This document shows positions 1 to 12,094 of a stretch of 64,000 nt of DNA, piece by piece. Position 1 is the first letter of the stretch; the number at the start of each line of letters is the position of its first letter. Below the pieces are notes generated by a model. That model was not told the origin of the DNA. It saw only the letters and a list, made by a program, of their open reading frames with translations, and did no database searches. This DNA is from Acephala macrosclerotiorum. Taxonomy: Eukaryota; Ascomycota; Leotiomycetes; Helotiales; Mollisiaceae. The position numbers and the translations under genes were made by a program. Location: positions 62,001-126,000 of the forward strand of contig MU119212.1 in the NCBI GenBank assembly GCA_014904845.1, written 5' to 3'.

Positions 1-1
1 A

Positions 2-121
2 AACAATACTTATGTCAGCGGGGCTAGGATTATTTCCACAGATTTCCTGGTCGCCAATGGAGTTTTACACACGATTGATAGGCATGTCCCAGGGCTCTGG
101 AAAATGATGTTGTCAGGCTAA
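2..121 (+). CDS. Fasciclin (FAS1) domain protein, C-terminal end (partial)
   Basis: The reading frame is open from the left edge to a TAA at 119-121 and gives 39 residues. It contains GARIISTDFLVANGVLHTID, which matches the closing H2-type motif of FAS1 domains (N/T-G-V-x-H-x-I-D). FAS1 proteins are secreted or membrane-anchored adhesion proteins; in fungi many carry a GPI anchor. Only 12 residues follow the motif, so no anchor signal is visible. The gene is cut by the window edge, and its start, length and other domains cannot be seen. Confidence 0.7.
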   Translation, partial: NNTYVSGARIISTDFLVANGVLHTIDRHVPGLWKMMLSG

Positions 122-285
122 TCATGATGCCACCATGGAGCTGGGGAACTGATAACGAGCAACTAGCAAAAGCTCTCGAGGAACACATGAAGGTAGCAGG
201 AGTACGAATCAAGCTTTGCAGTGTTAAGGAAAGCATCCGGATCTAACAAGAGGTATGGTGCACAGTGTATGCTGAGCTGAAGGTG

Positions 286-1281
286 ATGACTGGACCGAAA
301 TGCAGCAAATGTAGACGACCCCCCAAGAACGAAGAGGAAAAGCTGCAGGTTTGCGGCGGTTGCAAGAAGGCACAGTACTGCTCGAAAGCTTGTCGGAAGG
401 CGGATTGGAAGAAGCATAAGATCCTCTGCAAGTTTCTCGGCAATGGTAGCTCTGCAAATGCTGCTACTAGCAGTGCTTCGACAGCTCTTGGCGCATTCGA
501 GTACTATCAACGCGTCGCACCGAACAGTCCAGAAGCACAGGAATTGGCTCGGGAAATTGGCCTCAAGCTTCCTGGTCCAAGTGTTCACCCACAGGGCATC
601 ATGTAAGTTCAGTACTCCAATATCAACCTTGCACCTACAAGCCTGAGGAGTTTCACAAATCGCGCCCATTAGCGATGCATGACAGAGACCGTGGCATCGA
701 AGTATATCTGGTGACCAAGTTAAGGCTTTCTGAAAATATTTCGAAGTCTTTAAGATCATGGAATTGGATTTGTGGTGCCTCTCAATTTTCTCGACGTTCT
801 AGCAGCTTTTCCCAAACAGTCTCTGTGTTCTCTGGCTGTACTGATCGAGTGCCTCTCTAGGGCACCCATTAGACGCCTTGTCATCACCGGAAAGGATACA
901 CCAGAAAATATTCCAAAATTCATTAGCCGAAGCGATGGAGGTGAAGTTCGACAATGTCACAAGGATATACGCCTGGAAATTCATCTTCAATGTCCCCGTG
1001 GATCCCCCAACTTTGCTGTTATAGTACGTGGTGAATATGACGAGAATTGTCCTCCATGGACTCCACGAGAGGCCTGCATCGAGGAAGCTAGACGCACTGG
1101 AGAGATCAGGGACGTGCAGGAGAAGATTCGTCGTCACATGGGTAACCGCAACATGAGCAGTATCAACAACAAGGACATGACAGACATTCTTGTTGTAAAT
1201 TTCGGCTCTCGCTGGGCTGAAGTTTTGCAAATATATCAGACTGCTCTGAATGTAATAGATCAAGGCGTTCCTGCTCCTTGA
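286..1281 (+). CDS. MYND zinc-finger protein, splice structure unresolved
   Basis: Exon 1 (ATG at 286 to about 602, donor gtaagt) encodes a MYND finger near its start: CSKC, CGGC, CSKAC and a final H...C, about residues 5-43. MYND fingers mediate protein-protein contacts. A second open stretch, 755-1281, has coding character (PLNFLDVLAAFPK, RRLVITGKDTPEN) and ends in a TGA. I could not find a single intron that joins the two in frame: exon 1 leaves two bases and none of the acceptors between 642 and 820 fits. A small middle exon near 686-715 or a frame-breaking mutation is possible. The MYND call is solid; the complete gene model is not. Confidence 0.5.
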
Positions 1282-1838
1282 GAGCCGTACACGTTGTATT
1301 ATCTACATCCTGGATGGTCCTTTCGACTCAAAAAGTAAGGATCCGGGACCAGTCATTTGATGCGTTCTGGTAGAGGAGCATAGACGTAACTAGTAACAGT
1401 ACTAGGCTACCGCTGGCCTTTAGCTCTCTTTACACAATGGAGTATTTGCAGGCAATATTGCCTGGAGGAGGAGCAAACATGTATTATGAATTAAGCAATA
1501 ATAGCATAGAGTTGGCTGAAACCCTCCGATTACACGGGGTGGAGGAGGAAAATCCGAAGGTTCTTGACCATATCCGAACCTTACACCAGATGAGCATAGA
1601 AGAAGCTCCACAGCATTGAGAATGTAGCCATGCAAACGTCCTGTGGCGCTGCCTGTTTACACTGAGGTTGAATTTTGAAGTAGCAATTGCAAGTGTGAAT
1701 GAAGGATAAGTCTTCGATTAAAGAAAACAAGCGCACAAACCTGATGTTGGAACGAGGACTTCGATCAGGGGCGTGTGGGTATATCTTGCTATCATTCAAA
1801 TTATAAGCCGAGAAGCCGAGCTCTATTCAAAGACAACC
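1282..1838. other. Intergenic stretch
   Basis: This lies between the MYND gene and the 3' end of NAA35. It holds a 60-codon plus-strand ORF (1437-1619) with no recognisable features. I see nothing else. Confidence 0.5.
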
Positions 1839-4432
1839 TTAAGGTACTACTGGAACGACCTTCGGCACAACCCACCAATCATGATATCCTTTACCTGACG
1901 GAGGTATCTCAACCTTAATCTTCGGCTTCCCATCCTTGCCCGCTGCCTCCACAGCCTTCTTGACTGAGGCGATTGTGATGCTGGTGAAGATACAAGCCTT
2001 CAAACAAGCTTTGATATTATTTAACCAACTATCATGAGAGCCCTGACAATAAGCCTCTTTCGCACTCAGCTTGCTGAGCACCTCGAAACCTTTCTTGGCA
2101 CCCATAGAGGACTCGGCTGCAAACTTGAGAAGATCAATAGTTGACTCCTCAGGTTGCATGACCACTTTAGTCAATTCGTCGAATGGAATGAGCTCCGGCA
2201 GGCCAATGGGAGAGAAAGGTTTCATCCGTACTTCATACCGCATGTTATCGTCGCTGTAAGGCCGAGGTGGTGACTTGATGAGATTCAATCGACCAAGAAC
2301 CGTGAATAAACATGAAAGAGAGTCTGCGAATCCATACGTGGCGGCAGCTTCCATAGTCGAGAAATTGATGAAAGATATGGCGTGCAAATACGCTCTCATC
2401 TTGTCTGCAGTGGCCTTTGGATTTTTGCGAGCAGCTGCGAGGCTGCGCATGTCAAAGCCTCTAATTCGTTCCAGGTGACGACTGCGTGTTTTCGCTAGGT
2501 ATTGGAGATACCAGTACATTCCTGCTAGCTCATCTGGTTGATAGGTCTCAAGTTCGAATCCCATTTGAACTATCCATTCCATTTGCTTCAGCTTATAAAA
2601 GTATGCCCAAGACGACAGGGGAAATGAATAGATCGGGTCCGTTGATATCTCAGGGTCGACAATTGGTTGTTCTTCGGTGAAGACTCGAAGCTCGACATCA
2701 AGTTCTTCCGCATCAAGTTGAAGGTTGTCCCAATCTGCAATTGTATGGCACAGGCCCCGTCGTATTCGACATCTATTTTGGCAAATGGTACGAAGGATAT
2801 CTAGGTATGAACCTGCTGCTCGGGCGCGGAAGGTCTCCATACGAACTGACATTTGATGCCGAGGGTCCCGAGGGACTTCAATTTCGTCGTTGTCGCGGTC
2901 CAGAAGCTTGTCATTTGGCAGAACGGTGGCCGCTAAGTCGTCGTCAAGGATGTGACGGATCGATTTGGTCCCTAAGATCACCATATCTGCGAACAGGTAG
3001 TGCTGCAGTAAGGTTCGCACATAAACCGAAGGCTGGGGTTTACGGGCCTGAAATAACATCACAAAAGTCTATGGATCGAGTTAGCTTTGTAACGGGAGGG
3101 AATATTTTTAGACAACATACCATGAGACTATGGCTGTCGTAATACTTCAGCACCTCCACGACGACAGCCGCATCTCGGCACAGTCTCTCCAAGTGGTCAA
3201 AAGAAGCTTCTTGACTGACTTGCACGATTGGTCGAGGAGGTACCGTGCTCGCCAATTTACGCTGGATCTTCACGCTGAATGAAGCTGGTACAGATTTGCC
3301 AAATTTACTTGACGAATTGAGATAAGGTACGAAGTCTCCTAGGGTTGTCCACTGCTTCACCAGGCTATCCGATGTCCTCGAGTCGGCCATTTCCACTGTC
3401 TTGAGGAACTGTGCTCGAAATTGGAGGCGGCAATCGAGAGCTCTTTTGGTATCTGATGACAGGGCTTTAGACTTAGCTAGCAGCTTCGTCGTTTCGTCAA
3501 GGAACAGAAATATTTCGTTATGCTCGACACCTTCGAGTAGGCTCCTGTTGAAGGTATGGGTGACGAAATCTTCTTCCTATTATGGCTTCTGAGTGAGCTG
3601 GTCTCCAGAAAGGTGGTTCATCCTTACCTCGTAGAAATGCTCTGTCTTGACCCGACTATTCACATAGAAACAGGTCTTGATCAGACCTAGACAATAGGCC
3701 CTCAGAATCCGAAGTGTGAGTGGCTCATCAGAGATATGTCGACTGTCAAAGTGTGTTTGCTGAATGTTGGTAGGGCAAGGTGATAACAATCTGTCAATGT
3801 AGAGACTTGTGAATATTGTCTGTGCAAGTGGATGTCCCATATGCCATGCCATCTAGGATGTCATCAATGGAGATACTTTATGGCCTAGGGACAAGAGACT
3901 CTACCTCATGACATAGCAGCTGATCAATAATGCCGATAATCTCCTCTGGAAGAAGTGCTTGGTTGAAATCGTACTCATCTTCCATGGTTTCTCCTGGTTC
4001 GAGACAACCACTGTCCATCTTTCGGTCCATGATCTAAGGATCTCTGTCAGCACGAAACGGATTGAAATCAACTCCAACACTAACTTCCAAGGCACCAACA
4101 GATTCGAATAAAGTGAAGTAAGGGTCTTTGACCAGCTGCCCAACATCAAGCTCTGCTACCGATTAACACGTGATCTCTTTCTCTGATGCAAGCGGGTTGC
4201 ACGAACGTCGGGCAGCATTGCCAAATTGCTCAGTAATATCCATGGCTATCACTCCTTTGCTCTTCAATTTTGGAGCAGGTGGAGGTGCTGCATCCCACAT
4301 TGCAAACGGGTCTCTGGCACTATCATTGATATCGAGGTTTGCGATGTCTGAAAAATGTGTAAGCTTAGGCCTCGCCATGTCTTTGGAAAATATCTTGCCT
4401 GGGGAAATGGCATCGAAGCCATTGCTGCTCAT
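1839..4432 (-). CDS. MAK10: NatC N-terminal acetyltransferase auxiliary subunit (Naa35/Mak10)
   Basis: This is the auxiliary subunit of the NatC complex, which acetylates N-terminal Met-hydrophobic ends on the ribosome. Six exons can be read on the minus strand: 4432-4207, 4152-4085, 4033-3905, 3852-3628, 3576-3121 and 3068-1839, all in phase, giving about 777 aa against 733 in yeast Mak10. Family blocks are clear: ALE-IMD-KMDSGCLEPGE, IIDQLLCHEMAWHMGHPLAQ, YYDSHSLMTFVMLFQARKPQ and PSVYVRTLL. The family has MDPKMDSG where this protein has MDRKMDSG. Intron 1 ends at a tandem TAGCAG acceptor (4156 or 4153), so both QLDVG and PELDVG versions are possible. A second in-frame ATG at 4465 would add 11 residues. 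Confidence 0.93.
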
Positions 4433-5064
4433 CGTTGTGTAGCTCTTCCCTCTCTCGAGAGTCAATATGCGTGTGCTAGTTGAAGTCTAAAACAAAGTTT
4501 GAAGTCGCGACCTTCGAAAGGGCTCTGGGTCGGGATATCTCGCTTCGGTTACAAGGCTCCAGCAGTGTCCCTTATAAGAACGAATGTGACACTCAGGGAG
4601 AGCGGTACATGAGAACTCTTTGATTCTAGGTGTATTGTTTGAATATCACTGAAAATCATACTATATACTATACATTACAGGTATATAACTACTCTGCCTC
4701 AGAGCTTCAACGAGCTTGGTGATAGCTAGGTTGGCTATAATATTGAGATGCGCTTAAGCCTCTGCTTGAATATCATGGGTTATGCGTTTCACTACGAACA
4801 GAGACCTGATTTGATATTTGTGTGGAGGATTCGTTGAGGTCACAAAAGGTGTACATGACGATCCATCAGATTGGCGGTTGCAAAATCCCTCCACTCAACA
4901 CATCTTGAATTCTCCCAGAGTATATCGGAATTTTGAAGGGCTCTTCGATTTTTGAGTGTTGGCCCTGAGATAATACACATGTACAAGCCTCCCCTAAAGC
5001 TCCTCAGCCTTCCCACACCCATCCTCCACTCATCCACCCGTCGTCCATGCCAAACATCGCATAC
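4433..5064. other. Intergenic: MAK10 upstream region
   Basis: This holds the presumed promoter of MAK10 and the 3' flank of ATP15, both on the minus strand. A low-GC patch with repeated TATA-like steps lies at about 4650-4690. No gene is recognised. Confidence 0.5.
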
Positions 5065-5450
5065 TTAGGATGATGTTGAAGCGGCCTCCGTAGCAGCAGC
5101 AGCGTTCGCGTCTGCAACACTCTTGACATCGCCTTGCTTGCCGTTCTGTGTTTAATTCCATCGTTAGCTACCTGCCCCGTAGAAAACCACTTCGCCCTAG
5201 GATCTGCACTCACATTCCACTTGGCGAATCTCAACTCCATCTCTCCTCTCCGCTCTGCTGCCAGTCGCTTGTCATCCTTCAAGCTTCGTCGAACGACTCG
5301 TGCGGCGACCGAGAGGTACTTGTTGTAGCTATTTAGGAATGATTAGTCCAAGCTCTTCGAGAGGTCGTGGCTGCTTCAATTGAAGCGCAGTCGAGCTAGG
5401 AGAAGGATAAAGACGTACGTGAGACCTGATGCTTTCCACGCGAATGCCAT
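5065..5450 (-). CDS. ATP15: Mitochondrial ATP synthase epsilon subunit
   Basis: This is the small F1 central-stalk subunit of mitochondrial ATP synthase. Three exons (5450-5419, 5328-5214, 5145-5065) join in phase to 75 aa beginning MAFAWKASGLTYNKYLSVAA and continuing RVVRRSLKDDKRLAAERRGE, MELRFAKW and NGKQGD. This is the fungal ATP15 pattern, with an Ala/Ser-rich tail; the yeast protein is 62 aa. There is no cleavable presequence, as is usual for this subunit. It is easily missed because exon 1 is only 32 nt. QCR2, another oxidative phosphorylation gene, is the next gene on the same strand. Confidence 0.92.
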
Positions 5451-5915
5451 TGTGTCTGATGGTAGTTTGTGAGGTGAGGTGTAGCGTTTGATCACTGTGC
5501 TGCGTAGAGGTTAAGCTCAGATTTGCACGGCTCGGAAGTTAAGGAGCGGAATCTGCCGGAGACACGTGATACTCAGTTCGGAGCGATTTCTTCCTAGTCT
5601 ACCGGGTCTTTTAATTTTGATGACTACAGAGGTGAGAATTCCACAATTTCGAAGAGTGGGACGAACAGACTTGGGAGTAGATTTTATAGGGTTGCCATCA
5701 AGGCTAATTCTAGGAACTATTTATATCAAATGTCAAAGCACCGAATTTCCGTCATGCTGGGCCATTTGAATTGTGCACCAAGCTCACAAAGGGATCACAA
5801 ACATAGGTCTGTATATAGGAACATTTTGGACATAATAAATTTGCGCTTATATCTACAGTACACTCTAGAGCTGTTGATACAATCCCTTCCTTGATTTGCA
5901 AAGCTTCCAACCCAT
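5451..5915. other. Intergenic: ATP15 upstream and QCR2 3' flank
   Basis: This is presumed ATP15 promoter sequence. A 67-codon plus-strand ORF at 5566-5769 shows no coding character. Nothing else is seen. Confidence 0.45.
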
Positions 5916-7466
5916 CTATATCTTGAGACCAAGCTCTTCCGCATATGGGAGGACATAAAGGTCACCGACAGTTGATACTGTGGCCTTTCCATCCAGAAGA
6001 CTCTTGGCAGCCTGGGAGTGGAGTTAGTGTCCGAATACAGGATACTGTTCTTGGGGAAGCATACCGCTTTCAGCTTGTCAGCTGTGACTGACTCCACACT
6101 CTTGGCAACCTCGTCGATTTGGAATGGCTTTCCACCATGAATGAGACCAGATCCAGTTGCAACAATTCCGGATTCGATGTTCTGACCCTCCTCAAGAGCA
6201 CGGTATTTGGCAAGAGCAACAGCCTTTGTAAAGTCCTCCTTGCTGATTGAACCCTCTGAGATGCTCTTGAGAGCCTTGACAGCCTCGGTTGAAGCAGAAC
6301 GGATGGCTTCCGCTGAACCACTAAATTGGATGGTCAACAAACCAGCATCCGAGTAGGCAAAGTGAGTTGTCGAGGCACTGGCTCCAGGGAAAGCTGAGAC
6401 TACCTTTGCGAGTAGCGAGAAACCTGAGGACCATTTGATGCTTGATTTGCCACCCAGGAGAGCTGCAAGGACCGCGATTTCGGGTTTGTAGGATGAACCA
6501 GATGTGAACGAGCTCGATCCTGGGAACGCAATGACCAAAGAGTTGCCAGAGTCATGTGCAATTCGCTCTTCACCACCATGGTACTTTGTGGCCTCACTTG
6601 TCAACGCAGCAGCAGAGCTTGATGTCTCCTTGAAGAACTCGCCAACCCACTTGGCCAGATCGGCCTGACTAGCACCATTGGCAATCACTGCAATGTTTGG
6701 CTTCGAGTAGGCGCTGGTTGAGAATTCGGCAATGGATTCTTCGTTGAGGTACTTCGTCAATGGCGTTGAGGAGGGTGGATAAAGAGGCGTACCCAGGCCT
6801 CGGTGGAATGCAAGACCATGAGCAGAGTTGAGTGCAAGTTCCGAGACACTAGCAAGGAGTTTCTTCTGGGAGAGCTTGATGACTGGCTCAACCTCCTCGT
6901 GGTATTCATGAGCTGAAAACTTGTTAGCCGCTTACTGGCTGAAGAAGCTGTCCCCCTTACCGGTATACTTGGTTTGTGAGATGACTTCGCCGAGCAATTC
7001 CGTGAAGTATGGCAGATCCTCTCGGAGGAACTTAGCTTCGACAACCAGGGCCTCTCGGGTGTGGTATGAGTTCAATTGACCACCAAGAAGCTCAGATTCT
7101 CGAGTAATTCGCAGAGCTGATCGTTTGAAGGTGTTCTGCAAGTAAATGATCAGTTGTTGCTTCTTTCTGAGGGTAAATAGTAGAAGAGAGTCTGCCCACC
7201 TTAAACGCGAATTGCTCCAATCCAGAGGTCAGGCCTGGCGCAGACTGATATCTCGTACCGGCCTTTGCAATCACAGCAAGCTTGGTCGTAGGTCCTGCCA
7301 CATCTCTGCTAGCTATCTTCACGCCGCTAACATCCGCCGAATCGTATGAGAAGCTGGTTGAGCCGGATACTGCAGCAGCAAAGCCTCGACGGTTGGTCGG
7401 CTTTGCACAGCATTGCCTGCGAAGGGCAAGCTGTGCATTTCTTCCAGTCGCCGACCGTGAGATCAT
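5916..7466 (-). CDS. QCR2: Cytochrome b-c1 complex subunit 2 (core protein 2)
   Basis: This is a core subunit of respiratory complex III in the inner mitochondrial membrane, an M16 peptidase-like fold without catalytic activity. Four exons (7466-7200, 7135-6961, 6912-6065, 6011-5916) give about 461 aa. The N-terminus is a typical matrix presequence, rich in Arg/Ser/Ala with no acidic residues (MISRSATGRNAQLALRRQ). Recognisable blocks are GSTSFSYDSADVSGVKIASR, AGTRYQSAPGLTSGLEQFAFK, LGGQLNSYHTREALVVEAKF and a C-terminus ending EELGLKI. It is transcribed away from RPC82, whose ATG is 296 bp upstream. Confidence 0.95.
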
Positions 7467-7762
7467 TGTTCGGGGGAGATTGGTGGTTGTGGAAGGACAA
7501 TGGCTTTGCGAATTCGATCGGGTGAAGTCGTGGTAGAGCTTTGAAGATTTGGTGCTGAACGAGTCTAGCCGAGAATGAATTAGCTTACGAGCGCTTGACT
7601 CTGGATTTGGCGGGGATTTTGAGTGCTCTCTCGTTCCCCACCAGCCTCGAAATATTTTCTTCAGGATAAGTCCACGATCTTGTACCTCCAAATCGTCAAT
7701 GAAGAACCGGTAGTACTTGTGGAAGCTCTAGAGATTGTGGGATACTCTCTAGTAGCAGGAAA
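7467..7762. promoter_or_regulatory. Divergent QCR2/RPC82 promoter region
   Basis: A gap of 296 bp separates the two divergent start codons and must hold both promoters. The QCR2 frame stays open upstream of its ATG to about 7691. That stretch was not taken as coding because the presequence starts cleanly at 7466. Confidence 0.5.
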
Positions 7763-10010
7763 ATGTCTCGAGTAAGTTTCACCTATTCAATCAGGAAGCG
7801 CAATACTGCCTGCTTTGTGCCTGGTCTGTGACTGACTCCAATATAGTCAACGCATGCGGTAGAGCTCTGCGCTCTGCTCGTCGACGAGACTTATGGAGAA
7901 TTAACCTCCGTATGTTTACTATCTCTAAGCGCACGTCAGAAATCTTTTGCGCGCAATATTGTCATACTTTGAGCACGCTGAGTAAATCATTTTGATTTGG
8001 TCAAATCTGACATTGTACATAGCGGATATTCACGATCCTCCTTCGAAAAGGCAGACTTCCAATTCGACTGCTATCCAAACATACTCTCCTTAATGCCCGT
8101 CAGTTACGACATGGCCTTGCCGTCCTAATTCAACAGGGTCTCGTTTACTATAACCAAGACTCCGAGACGGGCACTACATTCTATGAAGCAAATTCCGACG
8201 CTGCATACGGATTGGCTCGGGCTGGGAAGATCATCGACATGGTAGAGACTAGATTCGGACCTGCTGCAAGGGACGTGGTGCAGAAGCTGTTCCTACTGGG
8301 CAATACCAGCGTAGCTAGCCTCGAAGCGGCCTATGAGTCAAAGCACGAACAGCTTGTTAGTGGCAATGCAGAAGGCTCCTCTGACGTTCTAGACGATGTG
8401 AATGGGCACAGTGTCTCCCCTGTCAGTTCCACTGGCCATCTACACTCGGTGTTGACCCGATTACTAGAGGTTGGATTTGTTGAGCCTGTGGTTCAGAGCA
8501 TGTTCCTTAGCCCAGCAGACACATACAACAAAGTCGAGAGAGAGATCCTCCAAGAGTTTTTCGGCGGCAGTACGAAAGGAGCGAAACAAAAGGACGACTT
8601 GAAACTCAAGGTTAAAAATCGACTGCAAGCCATTCGGTCCGAACGAGAATGGAAAGGCAAAGGTATCAAGCGGCCACTGAATGGGGGCCATATCAATGGT
8701 GTCAATGGCACGAACAAGCGAAGACGCCTTTCAAACGGCAGTAGTACTGTTAGCAGTGGTCACATGTACGAAGATGATGGCACAAGACTTGAAGTGGGTT
8801 CTCCAGCTTCTAGAAGCAGGAATAGATCTGATGCTAATCTCAATTCAAGCCGACATTGGTCTTTCACATCAACTACGAGAAATGCACAGTTGCGCTTCGT
8901 AATGAAGCCCTTGTGTCGTTTGCGAAGGAGCGAATTGGCGAAACCACTTCCCTCATCTATGCCCAAGGTCTGAGATTGTTGGAGGCGAAGATTCCGCGAT
9001 GCCGCCTGGACCCTATTGACAATATTGTCGACCTTCCCGATGGCCCCATGTTTACGACCAAAGAGCTTGCTGCAGCACTCAGCCATAATGTCAATCCTGG
9101 CACTGGAATTGGAAAAGCCTCTGGTGACCAGGTCAATCTTCAGGATTTGGAGCAGCAATTAGAGGCTCGCAAACCCAAGTCAGGGGAGGCCGAGGTTGAC
9201 GGAGATATCGACATGGGAGATAGTGGATCAGACGACGAGCCGAAAGTCAATGGCCATAGCAAACTTCCAGATGCCGACGACGACCCGTTCACTGATAACC
9301 CCAAGCCAGCAAAACGTCCCAAGGTCACTTTCCAAGATAGGTTGCCTGCATCGGAGACTTCTGATGACAGAGAAAATCATGTGGAGCTTGTCAAGAAGCA
9401 TTTGCTACTTCTGGCTGCGGATGATTCTCAATTTCTTCGCAAATGCGGCAACAACGGCTTGGGAGAATGGACTTGTGATTTCGAATTCGTTATTCAAAAA
9501 ATGCAGGATGCCGAAATAGATGCTATGCTTTTGGAGAAGTTTGGTAATTCTGGTCACCGTCTGTCGAGGATGTTGAGAAAGTTGGGGAAGCTTGAGGAGA
9601 AAAAGTTAGCCGAAGCAGGAAAGCTCAAGCTGAAAGACGTTCGTACCAAGTTGGCTGAGATGCAGATGGCTGGCGTTATCGATATCCAGGAAGTCCCAAG
9701 AGACAGCAATCGCACGACCAATCGTACCATCTTCCTGTGGTTCTTCGACCAAGACCGAGCCGCCACCTTGGTCGTACAAAACACCTACAAGGCCATGTCG
9801 AGAATTCTCCAGCGCTTAGACGTTGAGAGACGACGAGCACATGATGTTCTAGCTTTGACACAGAGATCTGATGTCAGAGACTTGGACCCTGCGGTGTACT
9901 TGGATGCACATCAGCTGAATGACTTTCGCGCAATCGATGGGAAGATCGATAAGCTCTTATGCCAGATTTCACGACTGGATGGATTGATTGGCCTTTTCCG
10001 AGAATTTTAG
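7763..10010 (+). CDS. RPC82: RNA polymerase III subunit RPC3/RPC82
   Basis: This is a Pol III-specific subunit of the initiation subcomplex, made of tandem winged-helix domains and homologous to human RPC62. Four exons (7763-7771, 7847-7909, 8023-8793, 8850-10010) give about 667 aa. The first exon encodes only Met-Ser-Arg. Diagnostic stretches are STHAVELCALLVDETYGELT, GLAVLIQQGLVYYNQD, TLVFHINYEKCTVALRN and the C-terminal winged-helix segment RTIFLWFFDQDRAATLVVQN. A central acidic, disordered linker (about residues 395-430) carries a KRPK basic patch. The third intron (56 nt, donor gtgggt) lies just before the TLVFHINYEKC block. Confidence 0.95.
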
Positions 10011-10996
10011 CGATGCATTTTCGGGGGACCCTTTGACGACATGTTATGGATGAGAAAATTATGCATTGGGTGGGCGTCATTTACTGCATTTGGAAGGCGT
10101 TAATGGGTCAAGCAGCATTGAGCGCTGATGGCTTTGTGATACCATAAATCTGCTTTCAGCTCACGTAGCTGTAGGGAATACATACTTGACTCGCATAGTC
10201 CACGAAACTTTGCTGGTGGGCTTGTGTTTGACGTGAAAGAGTCTAGGTGTATGTCGACTATCGTTTTTTTTGAGGATCGTCTCACTTGTACTGTCATCAT
10301 GTTCTTCGAAGCTATTCCTAGGGAATTTTTTTATCTTTCGAGGTGACTAAAGCTTTGCATTGAAGTCTACATGGGAGTCCATCTACACATCATGGATGTC
10401 AACTGCTGCTAAACATCAAATAGAATGTTCCACATACTTCACTAAAGTAGCAAACTTAGATCACCAGGGCGTACAACGACCAAGATCTCCCCCCAAAAGC
10501 CACAGCCAATTCTCAATCCCTCGAAGCTCCCTCCATATTCATGACATCCTCCTAACCCTTGCATGCCTTCTACGGCTTGCGAGACCAGCTACATTAAAAG
10601 CTTTACACTGTGCCCCTGGTCATCTGTCTAGGTCTTTCAGACTTCTAATGTCTCTGGATTTGACAGCGAATAAGAGCTGTCAAAAAGTATGTATCGTATG
10701 GAAGAACTGATTGGGTGCCATATGAGTGGCAAACATATGATCTTGGGACACTCTGTGCTTACCTGGTGAATTCTCTTCTAGCATGACTGCTCCGCTAACT
10801 TATGAACTTAACCCACATAGTATATTCCTCACCTTCTCCACTTCATGACTTTCGTGTTCATCTTCATTATCATTCCTAACCTCATTCCCCTTCTTACTCC
10901 CCTCCTCAAACCACTACGACTATAAAACATCATCCAACCTTCCAAATAAGCCTCCCTAACCTCCCACTACTCACGGCGGTCATCTGACTTGATATG
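10011..10996. other. Gene-free stretch, about 1 kb
   Basis: Only short unsupported ORFs occur. Around 10,830-10,960 the plus strand is pyrimidine-rich (runs of CCTC/CTTC). Nothing else is recognised. Confidence 0.5.
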
Positions 10997-11391
10997 TTAA
11001 TCCTTCTTCATAGACATCCCAACCGAGTCTTCCATAAGAGCAATTAACAATGTCATTCTCGCCTGTGCAGCTGACCCAAGGAATGAAACCAGCGCACTCC
11101 ACATCGTAGGAGCCTTCAAGTACAAAGGTATACTGCTAATGGAACACAAAGCTCCAAGAGCAGTGAAAACCCGTATCCATCTCCAAGCAAAAGCTGTGGA
11201 GCGTCTGTAGATGGGATACATTGCAGTGAAGAGTCCGAGGAGCTGCAAGATAGAATTTTGGATCGGGAGGCAAAAGTCGACATCGAATGTGGCGCCATGA
11301 GTGTTGGGGGCCCGGTGCTATGCGATGATGAGTGGAATGATGGAGAGGACTGTTGTGATTAGGACAACTTCTAACAAGTACGAGGTACGCT
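10997..11391 (-). pseudogene. Remnant of a small integral membrane protein gene
   Basis: One minus-strand frame reads hydrophobic, protein-like sequence on both sides of an in-frame TAG near 11,320. Upstream it gives SYLLEVVLITTVLSIIPLII; downstream it gives HRAPNTHGATFDVDFCLPIQ, then LGLFTAMYPIYRRSTAFAWR and two more hydrophobic segments, ending at 10,997. The open part has about three membrane segments. No start codon or convincing upstream exon was found. I read this as a decayed or truncated membrane-protein gene of unknown function. An unusual splice removing the TAG is the alternative. Confidence 0.45.
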
Positions 11392-11674
11392 AAATGGTAA
11401 AATTAGTACCAACGAGCGGCGAATAAGAAGCTCCTACACTTTGTTGTGGTTGACTAATACAAGAGCCATAGTCTTCATTTTCTTGAACGTAGCTCGTTCT
11501 AGCTTTCTCTTCGTGATCCTAGGCCTAGGCTCATTCGAGGTTTCTGATGAGTGGTCTGGACGTCTGTTATGGATCGATTCAAATCCGTCGAGTGACCTGA
11601 TCTTTGACAGGGTGTCATGGTAAAGTCGTGAAATTTTTTTATTCCAGCTCCTCTTCTATCTGAACGAAACAGTC

Positions 11675-12094
11675 CTAGGAAATTTCTTGAAGCTCTAATA
11701 TGGTAAGGGCACCGTTCTTAATCTTAGGAACGAGCTTTTCGAATCCAGGCTTCAGAAGCATTTTCATGACACTATTCGAGACCTTGAGGGGTTCCAATAG
11801 GTAAGTTTGGTACACCGCAAGAGTTCTAGCTGCTATGCTCCAGACTTTGATCGATTTTTGAATTTGGTTGCGCTTTAAAGATGACAGCTGAAACAAGTCA
11901 TTGTTGATGGAGGCCTGACCCGAAAGCGATAATTGGTCTATAAGTTGCTGGAGGCTAGCAAGATCGGTCTTGTTAAACGGCGACTTGTGCGTTTCGTCTG
12001 AGCGAATTTTATCTGCATGGCGCTGGGCTCGTTTAATCAACGACTTCAGAGCGCCGTCGATTTCATGAAAAATGTAAACAAGTTCTCTCGGCAT
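11675..12094 (-). CDS. Hypothetical 139-aa protein
   Basis: The ORF runs from an ATG at 12,094 to a TGA near 11,675. The product is helical and Lys/Leu/Gln-rich (SLIKRAQRHADKI, LASLQQLIDQLSL, KRNQIQKSIKVWSIAARTL). It has no signal peptide, membrane segment or domain that I recognise. It sits about 240 bp from the TIR element, in a gene-poor stretch, and could be a lineage-specific gene, a gene fragment or a chance ORF. Confidence 0.35.
   Translation of the reverse strand: MPRELVYIFHEIDGALKSLIKRAQRHADKIRSDETHKSPFNKTDLASLQQLIDQLSLSGQASINNDLFQLSSLKRNQIQKSIKVWSIAARTLAVYQTYLLEPLKVSNSVMKMLLKPGFEKLVPKIKNGALTILELQEIS

Noticed and set aside
127..249. Short ORF between the fasciclin end and the MYND gene (starts MPPWSWGTDNEQL)
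   Set aside because: It is only about 40 codons and shows no family resemblance.
1437..1619. 60-codon plus-strand ORF downstream of the MYND gene
   Set aside because: It has no domain, signal or intron support, and a length easily reached by chance.
2541..2580. tRNA T-loop-like GTTCGAATCCC
   Set aside because: It lies inside the MAK10 coding exon, with no acceptor stem or anticodon arm around it.
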